This document shows positions 10,470 through 18,626 of a DNA stretch of 64,000 bases, piece by piece. Every line of letters begins with the position of its first letter. The stretch's first letter is position 1. A program made the position numbers and the translations under genes. Below the pieces are notes generated by a model. The model saw only the letters and a program-made list of their open reading frames with translations. It did no database searches and had not been told where the DNA came from. The stretch covers positions 1-64,000 of the forward strand of contig NZ_CAJSLV010000050.1 in NCBI RefSeq assembly GCF_907177275.1. The letters are read 5' to 3'. This DNA is from Actinacidiphila cocklensis. GTDB lineage: Bacteria; Actinomycetota; Actinomycetes; Streptomycetales; Streptomycetaceae.

Positions 10470-10777
10470 GTGCTCGGCCTCGTCCGGGGACGATCGATCT
10501 CCTGAGCAAAAAACACCGAGGCTGCCTTGAGAATCTCATTCGCCCGCCTCAACTCGGCATTCTCCCGGCGGAGTTGCCTGAGCTCGTGCTGCTCGGTGGT
10601 GGTCAGCCGGTCGTCACGCTCACCGCGGTCGGCCTCGGCCTGGCGGACCCAGCCGCGCAGGGCCTCCTTGTGGATGCCCAGATCCTTCGCGACGTGCGCG
10701 ATCGGGCGGCCGGTCGCGCGGACCTCACGGATCGCACGCTCACGGACTTCATCGGGGTACTTACGGGGTGCTGGCAT
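10466..10777 (-). CDS. IS3-family transposase orfA
   Basis: A 103-residue orfA starting MPAPRKYPDEVRERAIREV. It has a helix-turn-helix (PIAHVAKDLGIHKEALRGWVRQ), a zipper-like heptad region (HELRQLRRENAELRRANEILKAA) and the usual end FFAQEIDRPR. The start is preceded by GAAGGAGAA. It overlaps orfB by four bases, the standard arrangement for -1 programmed frameshifting. orfA itself is intact, but its orfB partner is broken. Confidence 0.8.
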
Positions 10778-10821
10778 GGTACTGGTGGTTCTCCTTCGCC
10801 AGGATCGTAACCCTGGCATCA

Positions 10822-10849
10822 GGGACTCCACCAAACTCAGAGCAGCTCA
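10822..10849 (-). repeat. Outer terminal repeat of the IS3 element
   Basis: The minus strand reads TGAGCTGCTCTGAGTTTGG then TGGAGTCCC. It aligns over 28 bp, with about eight mismatches, to the opposite end (TGAACCGCTCCGGTTCTGG then TGGAGACTC at 8212). IS3-family ends begin TG. The flanking trinucleotides do not match, so no target duplication survives. Confidence 0.55.
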
Positions 10850-11165
10850 AACAGCTCGTATAGGTCGCCACGGGCATCAGCCTGCGTGGACGGCAATCCG
10901 TACACGGTGTGTTCGCGTTGCCGCCGTTGCTGCTGATCTCCGAGCGATGTCGCTCGCCAGACCGCCATAGCCGCAGCTGGCGGGCACAGACGGCAGGCTG
11001 AAGACGCGGCCCCGCTCGGTTGATGAACGGGGACGCAATCTGGCGACGTGCTCAGCCCGCGAGCTCGCCGACAGTCCAGAAAGGGTGTCCGGAAGGCGGC
11101 CCCAGGCCGGCCACTCACCCACCTTGCTACGCCGCAGAGCCTCGCAGGGACGGTGGCGGGTGCCG
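10850..11165. other. Non-coding stretch between IS3 and the first lectin gene
   Basis: About 316 bp with no reading frame that resembles a protein. Candidate frames on both strands have atypical composition. No clear promoter, hairpin or repeat was recognised. Confidence 0.4.
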
Positions 11166-11720
11166 TCAGTCGTTGATAGCGTGCCAGTACTGGGCAGGGC
11201 TCTCGTTGTCGCAGTCGTACTGGGTGATCTGGGCCTCTCGCGTCGTCCAGGCGCCCTCCACTGTCAGGCAATAGCCAGTGCCCAAGAGAACCTCCTGCCA
11301 GTTGAAGTTGTATCCGTGATCATCCAGCCACGGGTGCTGATACCTCGTGAGCTGCGACATATTGGTGGCGCAGTCCCACTGCGTGATCTTGACGTTGTTG
11401 CCGGACCAACCGCCCTCCGGCGTCAGGCACAAGCCACTGCCCACATTGACGATCTCGTCCTGCCAGAGGAACCACTTCTCGTAGTTGCTGCCGTTGCAGT
11501 CAAACTGAACGATATTCGCACCCGGGGTGTCACTGCCCCCGTAAGGGATCAGGCATAGGTTTGAGTGCAAGTTCTGAATGCGCTTCCCGTCCAACGGGTA
11601 CAACACGTCGTTCGTCGGTATCCAACCGTCCTCTGCGCCTGCGGTTCCCATGCTCACCGTGGTCGCCGTGATCGCGGCGACCGTCACGGCGAGCAGCCGC
11701 CCCAGCATCTTCTTCCTCAA
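11166..11720 (-). CDS. Secreted ricin B-type lectin-domain protein
   Basis: A 184-residue protein with a TTG start preceded by GGGGTGGGG (an ATG four codons on is the alternative). The N-terminus has a basic MRKKM, a hydrophobic core (LLAVTVAAITATTVSMGT) and an AGA signal-peptidase-like site. The mature part is a single RICIN beta-trefoil: NLCLIPYGGSDTPGANIVQFDCNG, KWFLWQ, GLCLTPEGG, KITQWDC, YCLTVEGAW and ITQYDCDNESPAQYW. The three repeated Cys-containing QxDC strands suggest carbohydrate binding. No enzymatic domain is attached. A second secreted lectin lies at 13197 on the same strand. The target sugar is unknown. Confidence 0.82.
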   Translation of the reverse strand: MRKKMLGRLLAVTVAAITATTVSMGTAGAEDGWIPTNDVLYPLDGKRIQNLHSNLCLIPYGGSDTPGANIVQFDCNGSNYEKWFLWQDEIVNVGSGLCLTPEGGWSGNNVKITQWDCATNMSQLTRYQHPWLDDHGYNFNWQEVLLGTGYCLTVEGAWTTREAQITQYDCDNESPAQYWHAIND

Positions 11721-11954
11721 CGCCCCACCCCTTGTGTTCGTGTGAGTGTCTCTCACCAGGTGTGGATGTTGGCATATGACAGAGACCCCGGGCAACTGCT
11801 GGACCTTGGGGACTGCAAGGCCTTCGGTGCAGCTGACGATCATGGAAGTTACACTGAGCCTGCTGCGTGGGTGCGGCAGTTGGCGTGACAGCCGAGTGAA
11901 GCCCCTGGTGGATGGGTTCACGACCAATATCACCCGCGCTGCCAGAGGCTTCAC

Positions 11955-12115
11955 GTGTTTGTTTACCCGTCTGGGCTGGACCTGTCCAGCTCGCATCTTC
12001 ACTTCCTCACCGCCCGTCTGCGTGAACGTCGCCGTGCGATAGGCAGCCGGTGGCGCCGGTTGAGCGCTGGCCGACAGGAGCTGCTTGCCCTCGCTCAGAG
12101 CCGGATGATGGGAAA
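11955..12115 (+). pseudogene. IS5-family transposase, N-terminal fragment
   Basis: FVYPSGLDLSSSHLHFLTARL, RAIGSRWRRLSAGRQELLALAQSRM parallels the N-terminus of the IS5-type gene at 6398. The preceding about 75 bp (GAAGCCCCTGGTGGATGGG region) is also related to the DNA before 6398, so the element's left end is included. Recognisable sequence stops at about 12115. Confidence 0.7.
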
Positions 12116-12179
12116 CCATCACGTCCGGTTCGGCGGGAGGCCGCGCGGAAAGGACCTGCCCAGCAGACACCTCGCCGCG

Positions 12180-12337
12180 CGGCCGACCCAACCGGCTGGC
12201 TCATGCACCACCGCCGCCTCGCCCGCGACTACGAGACCCACCCCCACCGCTCCGAAGCCATGATCAACATAGCGATGATCGACCTCATGAGCCGCAGACT
12301 CACCCACGAATCCACGCCGAACCGGCGCGACTCCTGA
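12180..12337 (+). pseudogene. IS5-family transposase, C-terminal fragment (different element)
   Basis: The frame reads PTGWLMHHRRLARDYETHPHRSEAMINIAMIDLMSRRLTHES to TGA at 12335-12337. This is the conserved C-terminus of a DDE_Tnp_1-type IS5 transposase (RRWVVERT..WL..HRRLARDYE). It is not the same subgroup as the N-terminal scrap just upstream, so two elements are fused here. Confidence 0.7.
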
Positions 12338-12344
12338 GTCAGGA

Positions 12345-12370
12345 GGCAGTGCCCTGAGCAGGGCACTGCC
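12345..12370 (-). terminator. Perfect 12-bp hairpin
   Basis: GGCAGTGCCCTG-AG-CAGGGCACTGCC forms a perfect 12-bp stem with a two-base spacer. It lies 33 bp downstream of the stop of the minus-strand gene at 12403 and right after the stop of the IS5 remnant on the plus strand, so it could end transcription both ways. Confidence 0.7.
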
Positions 12371-12402
12371 AGTCCGCAGAGTCGATCGCGTTCTCCTTCG
12401 TG

Positions 12403-12645
12403 TCACAGGAAGCAGTTGCCGTCGACCCACACCGTGACCGATTCGGGCCGATGGTCGACCTGGAATGGTTCGTCCCCACGCAGAGTTCCGGACCATGAAC
12501 CATGCGCTGCAGGCGAGTGGGTGACAACGGCCCACGTCTGCTTTGGGAGCATCTGGTGCGTCTCCGCCCAGGGCTCCACGGTCAGCTCCAGCGCGGCCTC
12601 ACCGCCATTGCTGATCAGCAGCCGTGCTGTTCCGACACTGCCCAT
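12403..12645 (-). CDS. Uncharacterised 80-residue protein
   Basis: An ATG preceded by AGGAGGGG about 10 bp upstream starts MGSVGTARLLISNGGEAALELTVEPWAE. The protein continues through WAVVTHSPAAHGSW to a C-terminal VDHRPESVTVWVDGNCFL. It has no signal peptide or membrane segment and is probably a small beta-sandwich. Similar small proteins with the 'EPWxE' and 'VTVWxxG' pattern occur in Streptomyces, but I know of no function. It is on the same strand as, and between, the two lectin genes, with its own terminator at 12345. The start was chosen for the ribosome site; upstream in-frame codons are not protein-like. Confidence 0.65.
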   Translation of the reverse strand: MGSVGTARLLISNGGEAALELTVEPWAETHQMLPKQTWAVVTHSPAAHGSWSGTLRGDEPFQVDHRPESVTVWVDGNCFL

Positions 12646-12782
12646 TCCCGGCGCCCCTCCTTGTCGCTGCCGGCGATCCCGTACGCAGCTGAAGAGCTTA
12701 CGGGTCCGCACGACCCGATCGTCATACACGCACGACTACCTGAAGCCGCCCTGCCGCCCGAGTTATCAAACGGCCCTGCCGG

Positions 12783-13160
12783 GACGAAACGCTCTTTCAA
12801 TGGCTGTCCGAGAACGCCGTAGGAATCCAACTCCTCGACCAAGCCAAGAATACCTACCCGACCATCACCAAGAGCTGGGTTGACACCGGCTTCAAGAACG
12901 CCGTCATCGAGCATGGAGCCAACCTCGGAATCGACGTCGAAGTCGTCAAAAGAAACCCCGAACTTCGCGGCTTCCACATCGTCAAAAGACGCTGGGTGGT
13001 CGAACGAAGCCTGGGCTGGATCATGATGCGCCGACGTCTCACCCGCGACTACGAGACCCTGCCCGCCAGCTCCACAGCCATGATCTACATCGCCTCGATC
13101 GACAACCTCACCAAGCGCATAACGGACGAGACCACGCCAACCTGGCGAGGAACCTACTAG
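12783..13160 (+). pseudogene. IS5-family (DDE_Tnp_1) transposase, C-terminal fragment
   Basis: Reads ETLFQWLSENAVGIQLLDQAK, TKSWVDTGFKNAVIEHG, EVVKRNPELRGFHIVKRRWVVERSLGWIMMRRRLTRDYETLP, SSTAMIYIASIDNLTKRI to TAG at 13158-13160. The RRWVVER motif contains the final catalytic Glu of IS5 transposases. It has no start codon, and the N-terminal half is missing. The scrap at 12180 is a relative. Confidence 0.75.
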
Positions 13161-13196
13161 GTCATACACGGCAATACGCCTAGATCAAACGCCCTC

Positions 13197-13724
13197 TCAG
13201 GAGTGCCAGCCCACCCACGACGTGTAACTCGGTGAGGTGAGCGCGTCAAATATGTCCCCTCGAACATTATCGTCATTGTCCAGGACCAGATATACCATAT
13301 CGACGCCCAGCTCGGCATCGGTAAGGTAACCCTTAAGCCCGTCGTCCGACTGCACGGCGGTAAAGGCCCAGCGCTGTGAGTCCTTCCACGTGCAGGACGC
13401 TGCGAAGACGGCGTTGCCGGCCGCGTGTTTTGTGTCTACCTCAAGGCATTGGCCGGTGTTCCGGTTCTGCAGTTGGTTGGTCAACCCGTCCGCACCTCGC
13501 CAGTCCCACTGCTGGAAGAAGCTGGAATTATCGCAGGGCGCCATGTATACGCTGGCTGTCGGGCTGCCGAACAGTCCACTTGTCAGGCACTTTCCAATGT
13601 ATTTGTTCTCGAAGTGCCAGTAGGTCGCAGTCGCCGCTTGGGCGTCGGCGGCAGGAGCGAGCGTGCTGATTCCCGCTGCGAGCATCAGGGCGGCGCCTCC
13701 GAGAAGGGACTTTCTTGGGATCAC
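13197..13724 (-). CDS. Secreted ricin B-type lectin-domain protein
   Basis: A 175-residue protein. The GTG at 13724 is preceded by GGAGG at a good distance, which decides the start. The signal peptide is VIPRKSLLGGAALMLAAGISTLAPAADAQA. The mature chain starts TATYWHFENKYIGKCLTSG and carries RICIN-type repeats (YMAPCDNSSFFQQWDWRG, NTGQCLEVDT, VFAASCTWKDSQRWAF). The last 40 residues (LGVDMVYLVLDNDDNVRGDIF) are rich in Asp and Asn and unlike a standard trefoil end. No catalytic domain is present. With 11166 it forms a pair of small secreted lectins in the same orientation. Confidence 0.8.
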   Translation of the reverse strand: MIPRKSLLGGAALMLAAGISTLAPAADAQAATATYWHFENKYIGKCLTSGLFGSPTASVYMAPCDNSSFFQQWDWRGADGLTNQLQNRNTGQCLEVDTKHAAGNAVFAASCTWKDSQRWAFTAVQSDDGLKGYLTDAELGVDMVYLVLDNDDNVRGDIFDALTSPSYTSWVGWHS

Positions 13725-14004
13725 TGCTACCTCCGTCTTGGCTCCCGGCTCGGATATGAGGCCGGTGGGCGTAAAGACTAGGCCCAGAGACGAAAGTCGC
13801 CGCGTCTGGCGCATGAACACAAGGTGATCAGCCGTGACGGGGCGGCAGCGCCAGGCTCCCCGTGCTCCTGCCGATCAAAGCGCGCCTATTGGCGCAAGAA
13901 GGAGAAGCTCACCAGCTGTGACCGGTCGGGATCGGTCGGCTGGGGTGGAATGTCCATGCTGGTGAGTTCACCGAGCCGGAGGAATCGGGCGACACGTTCG
14001 CCGA

Positions 14005-14446
14005 GTGGGGGCCTTCGCCCTGATGGGTGGACATGCTGATACTGGATCTGCTTGATCCGGAGGAAGCGAGAACACCGCCGATGGCGATGAAGGACTACTC
14101 GGACGAGTTCAAGGCCGATGCCGTGGCCTTGTACGAGTCCACGCACGGGGCGACGTACAAGGACATCGCCGCTGACCTGGGCATCAACAGGGCGACGCTG
14201 CGTGAGTGGGTGCTGCGGGACCGCGAACGCGGCGGCATCGCGCCCGTGGACGCCCGGCGGGGCGGGACGACGCAGGCCAGGGCAGGGAACCCGGCTGCGT
14301 CCGCCGATCCGGACGAGCGGATCCGGCAACTGGAGGCCCGGGTGGCCGAGCTTGAGGCGAGCGAGCGGAAGCTGGCAACCGAGCGGGACATCCTGCGCAA
14401 CGCGGCCAAGTATTTCGCCGGCGAGACGAACTGGTGAGGAGCCGTA
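14005..14446 (+). repeat. 442-bp inverted repeat, left copy (IS3 orfA unit)
   Basis: The sequence from GTGGGGGCCTTCGCCCTG (14005) to GAGGAGCCGTA (14446) is repeated in reverse at 20056-20497 with only a few base changes. It contains a complete IS3 orfA but no orfB. Both copies stop at the same place, just past the orfA stop codon. Confidence 0.85.
14081..14437 (+). CDS. IS3-family transposase orfA (orfB absent)
   Basis: A 118-residue orfA: MAMKDYSDEFKADAVALYES, the helix-turn-helix region TYKDIAADLGINRATLREWVLRD, a linker, and the zipper IRQLEARVAELEASERKLATERDILRNAAKYFAG ending ETNW. Normally orfB follows with a short overlap; here the sequence turns into unrelated DNA within 10 bp. It is therefore an orphan that can at most bind IS ends. 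The copy at 20065-20421 differs by two residues (E to Q, N to K). Confidence 0.8.
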   Translation: MAMKDYSDEFKADAVALYESTHGATYKDIAADLGINRATLREWVLRDRERGGIAPVDARRGGTTQARAGNPAASADPDERIRQLEARVAELEASERKLATERDILRNAAKYFAGETNW

Positions 14447-14448
14447 TT

Positions 14449-14811
14449 TCAATTACTGCCTGGATTGATGCTGCTCTCGTGGTCGGCGATCACGCTCTGG
14501 AGGGCCTCGATTGAGCGGGGTGGGTGGGTCAGCCGGGGCCGGGCGAGGGCGGCGGCGATGTCAGGGGCGGCGAAAGCCAGCAGCGGCATGGTCCGATGGG
14601 CGTGGTAGCTCAGGGTGTTGCGGTCTCGGCCGAGTAGCCGGGCCGTCAGCGTGAGCGTGACGGTGTTGCGGCGGTTCAGGACAGCGGCCAGGACACGGTG
14701 GCGATGGTCGAGGAAGCCGAAGCCGGGGTTGTACCCGCGCCGGTTGACGCCCTTCCTCTTCTCACGCTCGGCTTCGGCCAGGATCCGGCGGCAGGGCTCA
14801 AGCTCCTCCAC
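14449..14811 (-). pseudogene. Transposase-like fragment of uncertain family
   Basis: A 120-residue frame with MEELEPCRRILAEAEREKRKG, GYNPGFGFLDHRHRVLAAVLNRRNTVTLTLTARLLGRDRNTLSYHAHRTMPLLA. The RHRVLAAxLxxRxxxTLTxxAxLLGRxxNTLSY pattern looks like a C-terminal helix-turn-helix of a Streptomyces transposase or IS accessory protein. I cannot name the family and saw no catalytic domain. It begins right at the end of the IS3 orfA repeat. Confidence 0.4.
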
Positions 14812-14909
14812 TAGGAGCGTGTCTCAGTAACCGGCTACCCGCTGTCGGAGTGCATCGGGATGTGCCCAGTCACGTACAGCTGAGCGTGCCCAGGATGCCT
14901 GCACTGGAT

Positions 14910-15845
14910 TCAGCTCCGCCGTCTGAACGTGCCAGGGGCTGTCCCGTGCGTGCGCTTGAACGCGTTGGCGAAGGCGAACTCGGAGGCGTAGCCCACCTGG
15001 GTGGCGACGGATTTCAATGGTGCATCCGATGCCCGCAGCAGGCGCGCGGCCGTGGTCATCCGCCACCAGGTCAGGTAGCTGAGGGGTGGTTGGCCGATCA
15101 GTGTGGCGAAGCGCCTGGCGAACGGTGCACGGGAAAGCCCCGCTTCCGCGGCGAGTTTCGCCACTGTCCACGGTGCCGCCGGGGCCCGGTGGATGGCGTG
15201 GAGGGCGGCGGTGACCGGCGGGTCGTTGAGCGCGGCGGCCCAGCCGGTGGTGTTGCCCCGGGCGGGCTGTTCGTTGAACCAGATGCGCAGGATGTACAGC
15301 AGCAGCGTGTCCAGGAGCGCGGGGACGGCCGCGTCCGTGCCCAGGCCCGGGTGCTCCAGTTCGGCGGCCAGTAGCTCTACGGCCGAGCGCAGTTCCGGGT
15401 GGCGATCCGGGTGCGCGGGGAGGTGGATCCGGTCAGGCAGGTCGCGCAGCAGCGGGTGGGTGCGGGACGGGTCGAGCTGGTAGGTCCCGCAGAGCACGAC
15501 GGTGACCGGACCGCCGTCTCCGGTCCGGTCGACGCTGTCCGACGCGTAGGGCTCGGACAATCGGGGGTCGTCGGGGCCGCAGGCGGGGGCCGTTACCAGG
15601 GTTTTGGGGCTGTCGGCCAGGGTGTGGCCACTGCCGTGAGGCAGGAACACCACGTCGCCCACGCCCAGCGGGACGGGCTCTGCGTCTGGAGTGAGTAGCC
15701 AGCAGGAGCCTTGCAGGATCACCTGAAAGCCCGCCGACCCCGGTACGGAGGCGAACTCCTGCCCCCACGGGGCATGCCACCGCACGTGCGCCGACCGAGG
15801 CCGTCCGGTCCGCATCACCGCGATGACGTCACTGAGCACATCCAT
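14910..15845 (-). CDS. AraC-family transcriptional regulator (cupin N-terminus)
   Basis: A 311-residue protein. Residues 1-180 form an AraC_binding_2/cupin_6 domain (HVRWHAPWGQEF, GSCWLLTPDAEPVPLGVGDVVFLPHGSGHTL). Residues about 205-305 hold two helix-turn-helix units (WTVAKLAAEAGLSRAPFARRFATLIG and SVATQVGYASEFAFANAFKRTHGTAPGTFRR). It sits divergent from an NADP-dependent oxidoreductase at 15935, the standard neighbourhood for this regulator type, and presumably controls it. The gene appears intact. Confidence 0.9.
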   Translation of the reverse strand: MDVLSDVIAVMRTGRPRSAHVRWHAPWGQEFASVPGSAGFQVILQGSCWLLTPDAEPVPLGVGDVVFLPHGSGHTLADSPKTLVTAPACGPDDPRLSEPYASDSVDRTGDGGPVTVVLCGTYQLDPSRTHPLLRDLPDRIHLPAHPDRHPELRSAVELLAAELEHPGLGTDAAVPALLDTLLLYILRIWFNEQPARGNTTGWAAALNDPPVTAALHAIHRAPAAPWTVAKLAAEAGLSRAPFARRFATLIGQPPLSYLTWWRMTTAARLLRASDAPLKSVATQVGYASEFAFANAFKRTHGTAPGTFRRRS

Positions 15846-15934
15846 ACGGTGAGACTACGCGGGCGAGACGTACGCATATGAACTGGGCACTCTGCCGCAT
15901 GGATCGTCTCCCTGTGAGGTCGTAGATTCGCGGC
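15846..15934. promoter_or_regulatory. Divergent promoter spacer (AraC regulator / oxidoreductase)
   Basis: An 89-bp gap between divergent starts. It must contain both promoters. No palindrome strong enough to name as an operator is visible. Confidence 0.5.
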
Positions 15935-16864
15935 ATGAAGATGAAAGCCGCACGTATCCACGACTACGGCGACGCGTCTGTGATCCGCTACGACGACGTT
16001 CCGCGCCCTCAGCCTGCATCAGGTGAAGTGCTCATCCGTGTCGCCGCGACCTCGTTCAACCCCACCGAGGCCGCATTGCGGGGCGGACTGCTGCGGGCGT
16101 TCTTTCCCTTGGACCTGCCCTACACGCTCGGCTGGGACGTCGCCGGCACTGTCGCCGAGATCGGCGCGGGTGCGGAAGGGTTCACCGTCGGCGACCGGGT
16201 CATCGGGCGGCTCGACAGCGCGGGTGCGGCCGCCGAGTACGTCCGGGCGCCCGTGGCCACGCTGGTCGCGGCTCCCGCCTCCATCCCTCTTGCGAACGCT
16301 GCGGCCCTTCCCGTGGCCGGTCTCACGGCGTGGCAGGCGGTGTTCGAGCACGGGAAGGTAGCCGCCGGTCAGCGGGTACTGGTCAACGGTGCGGGCGGAG
16401 GCGTCGGTGGCTTCGTGACGCAACTCGCCAAGTACGCGGGAGCCGAGGTGATCGCCACGGCCGGCGCCCGCAGCGCCGAGGCGGTCCTGGGGCAGGGGGC
16501 GGACCAAGTGATCGACTACACCGCCACGCCGGTGGTTGCCGCGCTCGACGGCCCGGTGGACACGCTGCTCAACCTGGTTCCGCTGAGCCCGCCGGACGCC
16601 GCGGTTCTGGCGCCGCTGGTGCGGCCGGCCGGGCGGATCGTCTCGATCGCCACCCCGATCGAGCCGCCTGCTGATGCCGGGGTGACTGCGATGCACATGG
16701 TCGCCCGCAATGATGTGGAGCATCTGGCGGCACTGGTGGAGCTCATCGACGCTGGCGTGGTCGCCATCGACATCAGCGAGTCACGCCCACTGGCCGACCT
16801 CGGCGCCATCCACCGCCTCAGCGAGGCCGGCCGGATCCGAGGCAAGGTCATCATCGTTCCTTGA
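15935..16864 (+). CDS. NADP-dependent oxidoreductase (zinc-independent MDR, quinone reductase type)
   Basis: A 309-residue protein, MKMKAARIHDYGDASVIRYDDV. The GroES-like N-terminal domain (about residues 1-125) contains YTLGWDVAGTVAEIGAGAEGFTVGDRVIG. The Rossmann domain carries GQRVLVNGAGGGVGGFVTQLAKYAGAEVIATAG. The absence of the zinc-binding Cys cluster points to the QOR/2-enoyl reductase branch rather than alcohol dehydrogenase. It probably reduces quinones or enones with NADPH in the cytoplasm. It is divergent from, and probably controlled by, the AraC regulator at 14910. Confidence 0.9.
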   Translation: MKMKAARIHDYGDASVIRYDDVPRPQPASGEVLIRVAATSFNPTEAALRGGLLRAFFPLDLPYTLGWDVAGTVAEIGAGAEGFTVGDRVIGRLDSAGAAAEYVRAPVATLVAAPASIPLANAAALPVAGLTAWQAVFEHGKVAAGQRVLVNGAGGGVGGFVTQLAKYAGAEVIATAGARSAEAVLGQGADQVIDYTATPVVAALDGPVDTLLNLVPLSPPDAAVLAPLVRPAGRIVSIATPIEPPADAGVTAMHMVARNDVEHLAALVELIDAGVVAIDISESRPLADLGAIHRLSEAGRIRGKVIIVP

Positions 16865-17005
16865 GCCGCCGACGGCCGGGCCTTGCCCTCAGCCTCCACG
16901 CCCACCTCCCTGTGGGCACCTTTCCCACGTACCTGGCCGAGCACCTTGGCGAGCACGCCGACACCCGCCTGCGTTTCGTGATCATTCGTGCTGGATGATG
17001 GCGGT

Positions 17006-18510
17006 ATGCGTGGTGGGGATGGGCTGTTCGAGGTCGAGCCGGCCGGGAAGAGGCAGCCACAGGGCCGTCCGGTGGCGGTGGACAAGCGGTTCAGGGCGTT
17101 CGACCCGCACCAGGTTCTGCTGCTGCCGCCGTCACTGGACGACTGGCTGCCCCAGGACCACCTGGCCCGGTTCGTCGCCGACCTGGTGGACGAAGTGCTG
17201 GACCTGGGGCCGGTCCTGGCCGACTACACCGAGAAGCGAGGCTACCCGCCCTACGACCCGCGGCTGATGCTGCGTCTGCTGATCTACGGCTACACCACCG
17301 GCGTCCGCTCCTCACGGGCGATCGAGCGCAAGTGCGCCGACGACATCGCGTTGCGATACCTGGCCGCCGACCAGGCCCCGGGCTGCCGCTCCATCTCGCG
17401 GTTCCGCCGCCGCCATCTCGACGCCCTCGCCGACCTGTTCACCCAGTCGCTACACCTGGCGACCAGACTCGGCATGGTCAAGATGGGCCGCGTCGCCCTG
17501 GACGGCACGAAGCTGGAGGCCAACGCCTCCAAGCACAAGGCGATGAGCTACGGCCGCCTGGTCGACAAGGAGGAGAAGATCGAGGCCGAGATCGCCGACC
17601 TGGAAGCCCAGGCCGCTGCTCTGCTGGCCAACGCCGAGGCCACCGACACCGCCGAGGACCAGAGGTTCGGCATCGACGGCAAGGACACCGACCTGCCCGC
17701 CGAACTCGATCGGCGCGAAAAGCGCCTGGCCAAGCTGCAGGCCGCCCGCGCGCAGATCGAGGCCGAGGCCGCCGACAAGGCCCGCCGCCACGCCGAGGAC
17801 AAGGAACGCCGACGCCAGAAGCGGGTCGGGACCGCCCACGAGCAGGCCGTGACCGACGCCGGCGACACGGCCGCCGCGAAGGCCCGGCCCAAGCCCAAGA
17901 CGCAGGCCAACTTCACCGACCCCGACTCGCGGATCATGAAGAACAGCGACGGCGCCTACATCCAGGCCTACAACGCCCAAGCCGTCGTGGACGAGGAACA
18001 CCAGGTCATCACCGCCGCCGACGTGACGACGAACGCGTCGGACGCGCTGAACTACACCACGATGCTCGACCAGTCCGCGGCGAACACCGGTGTCCACCCC
18101 AAGCAGGCCCTCGTCGACGTCGACGCCGGCTACTGCTCCGAGACCAACCTTGAGTCCGCGAAAGGGCGCCAACTGTCGTGCGGTACCGACACGTTCATGG
18201 CCACCGGACGCCTGGCCCACGGCGAACAGGTCCCGCCCGCACCCCGCGGGCGCATCCCCATCAACCCCACCCTGAAGGAACGCATGGCCCGCAAGCTGCG
18301 GACCAAGCCCGGCAAGGCCGCCTACCGCCGACGCAAGGCCATCGTCGAACCCGTCTTCGGCCAGATCATGACCTGCCACAACGGCCGCCAACTCCTCCTA
18401 CGGGCGAAGACGGCGCCCGCGGCGAGTGGCGACTGCTCGCCGCCTGCCACAACCTCCGCAAGATCTTCCGACACGCCGGAACCACTGGACTCGCCGCCCT
18501 GGCCGGCTGA
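17006..18510 (+). pseudogene. IS1182-family transposase, C-terminal frameshift
   Basis: Long DDE transposase: VDKRFRAFDPHQVLLLPPSL, EKRGYPPYDPRLMLRLLIYGY, SRFRRRHLDALADLFTQSL, VALDGTKLEANASKHKAMSYGR, a Lys/Glu-rich linker, NFTDPDSRIMKNSDGAYIQAYNAQAVVDE, and FMATGRLAHGE. After FGQIMTCHNGRQLLLR one G is missing near 18401-18404. The true end GEDGARGEWRLLAACHNLRKIF therefore lies in the next frame, to the stop at 18508-18510. The unshifted frame runs on to 18712 as nonsense. Probably inactive, though the lesion is recent and confined to the last 35 residues. Confidence 0.88.
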
Positions 18511-18626
18511 CCAGCCGCCTCCCGGCCCCGTCACGGGCCCTACCGACCGGACACCTGACGGGCAGGACCCAACTGCCGCCTCACAGGTGCCGGCGGGGCG
18601 ACCGCGACCAGTCCCATCGATCACGG

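Noticed and set aside
10837-11271. A 144-codon minus-strand frame before the lectin gene
   Set aside because: Overlaps the end of the lectin gene in another frame, has no ribosome site and no recognisable motif.
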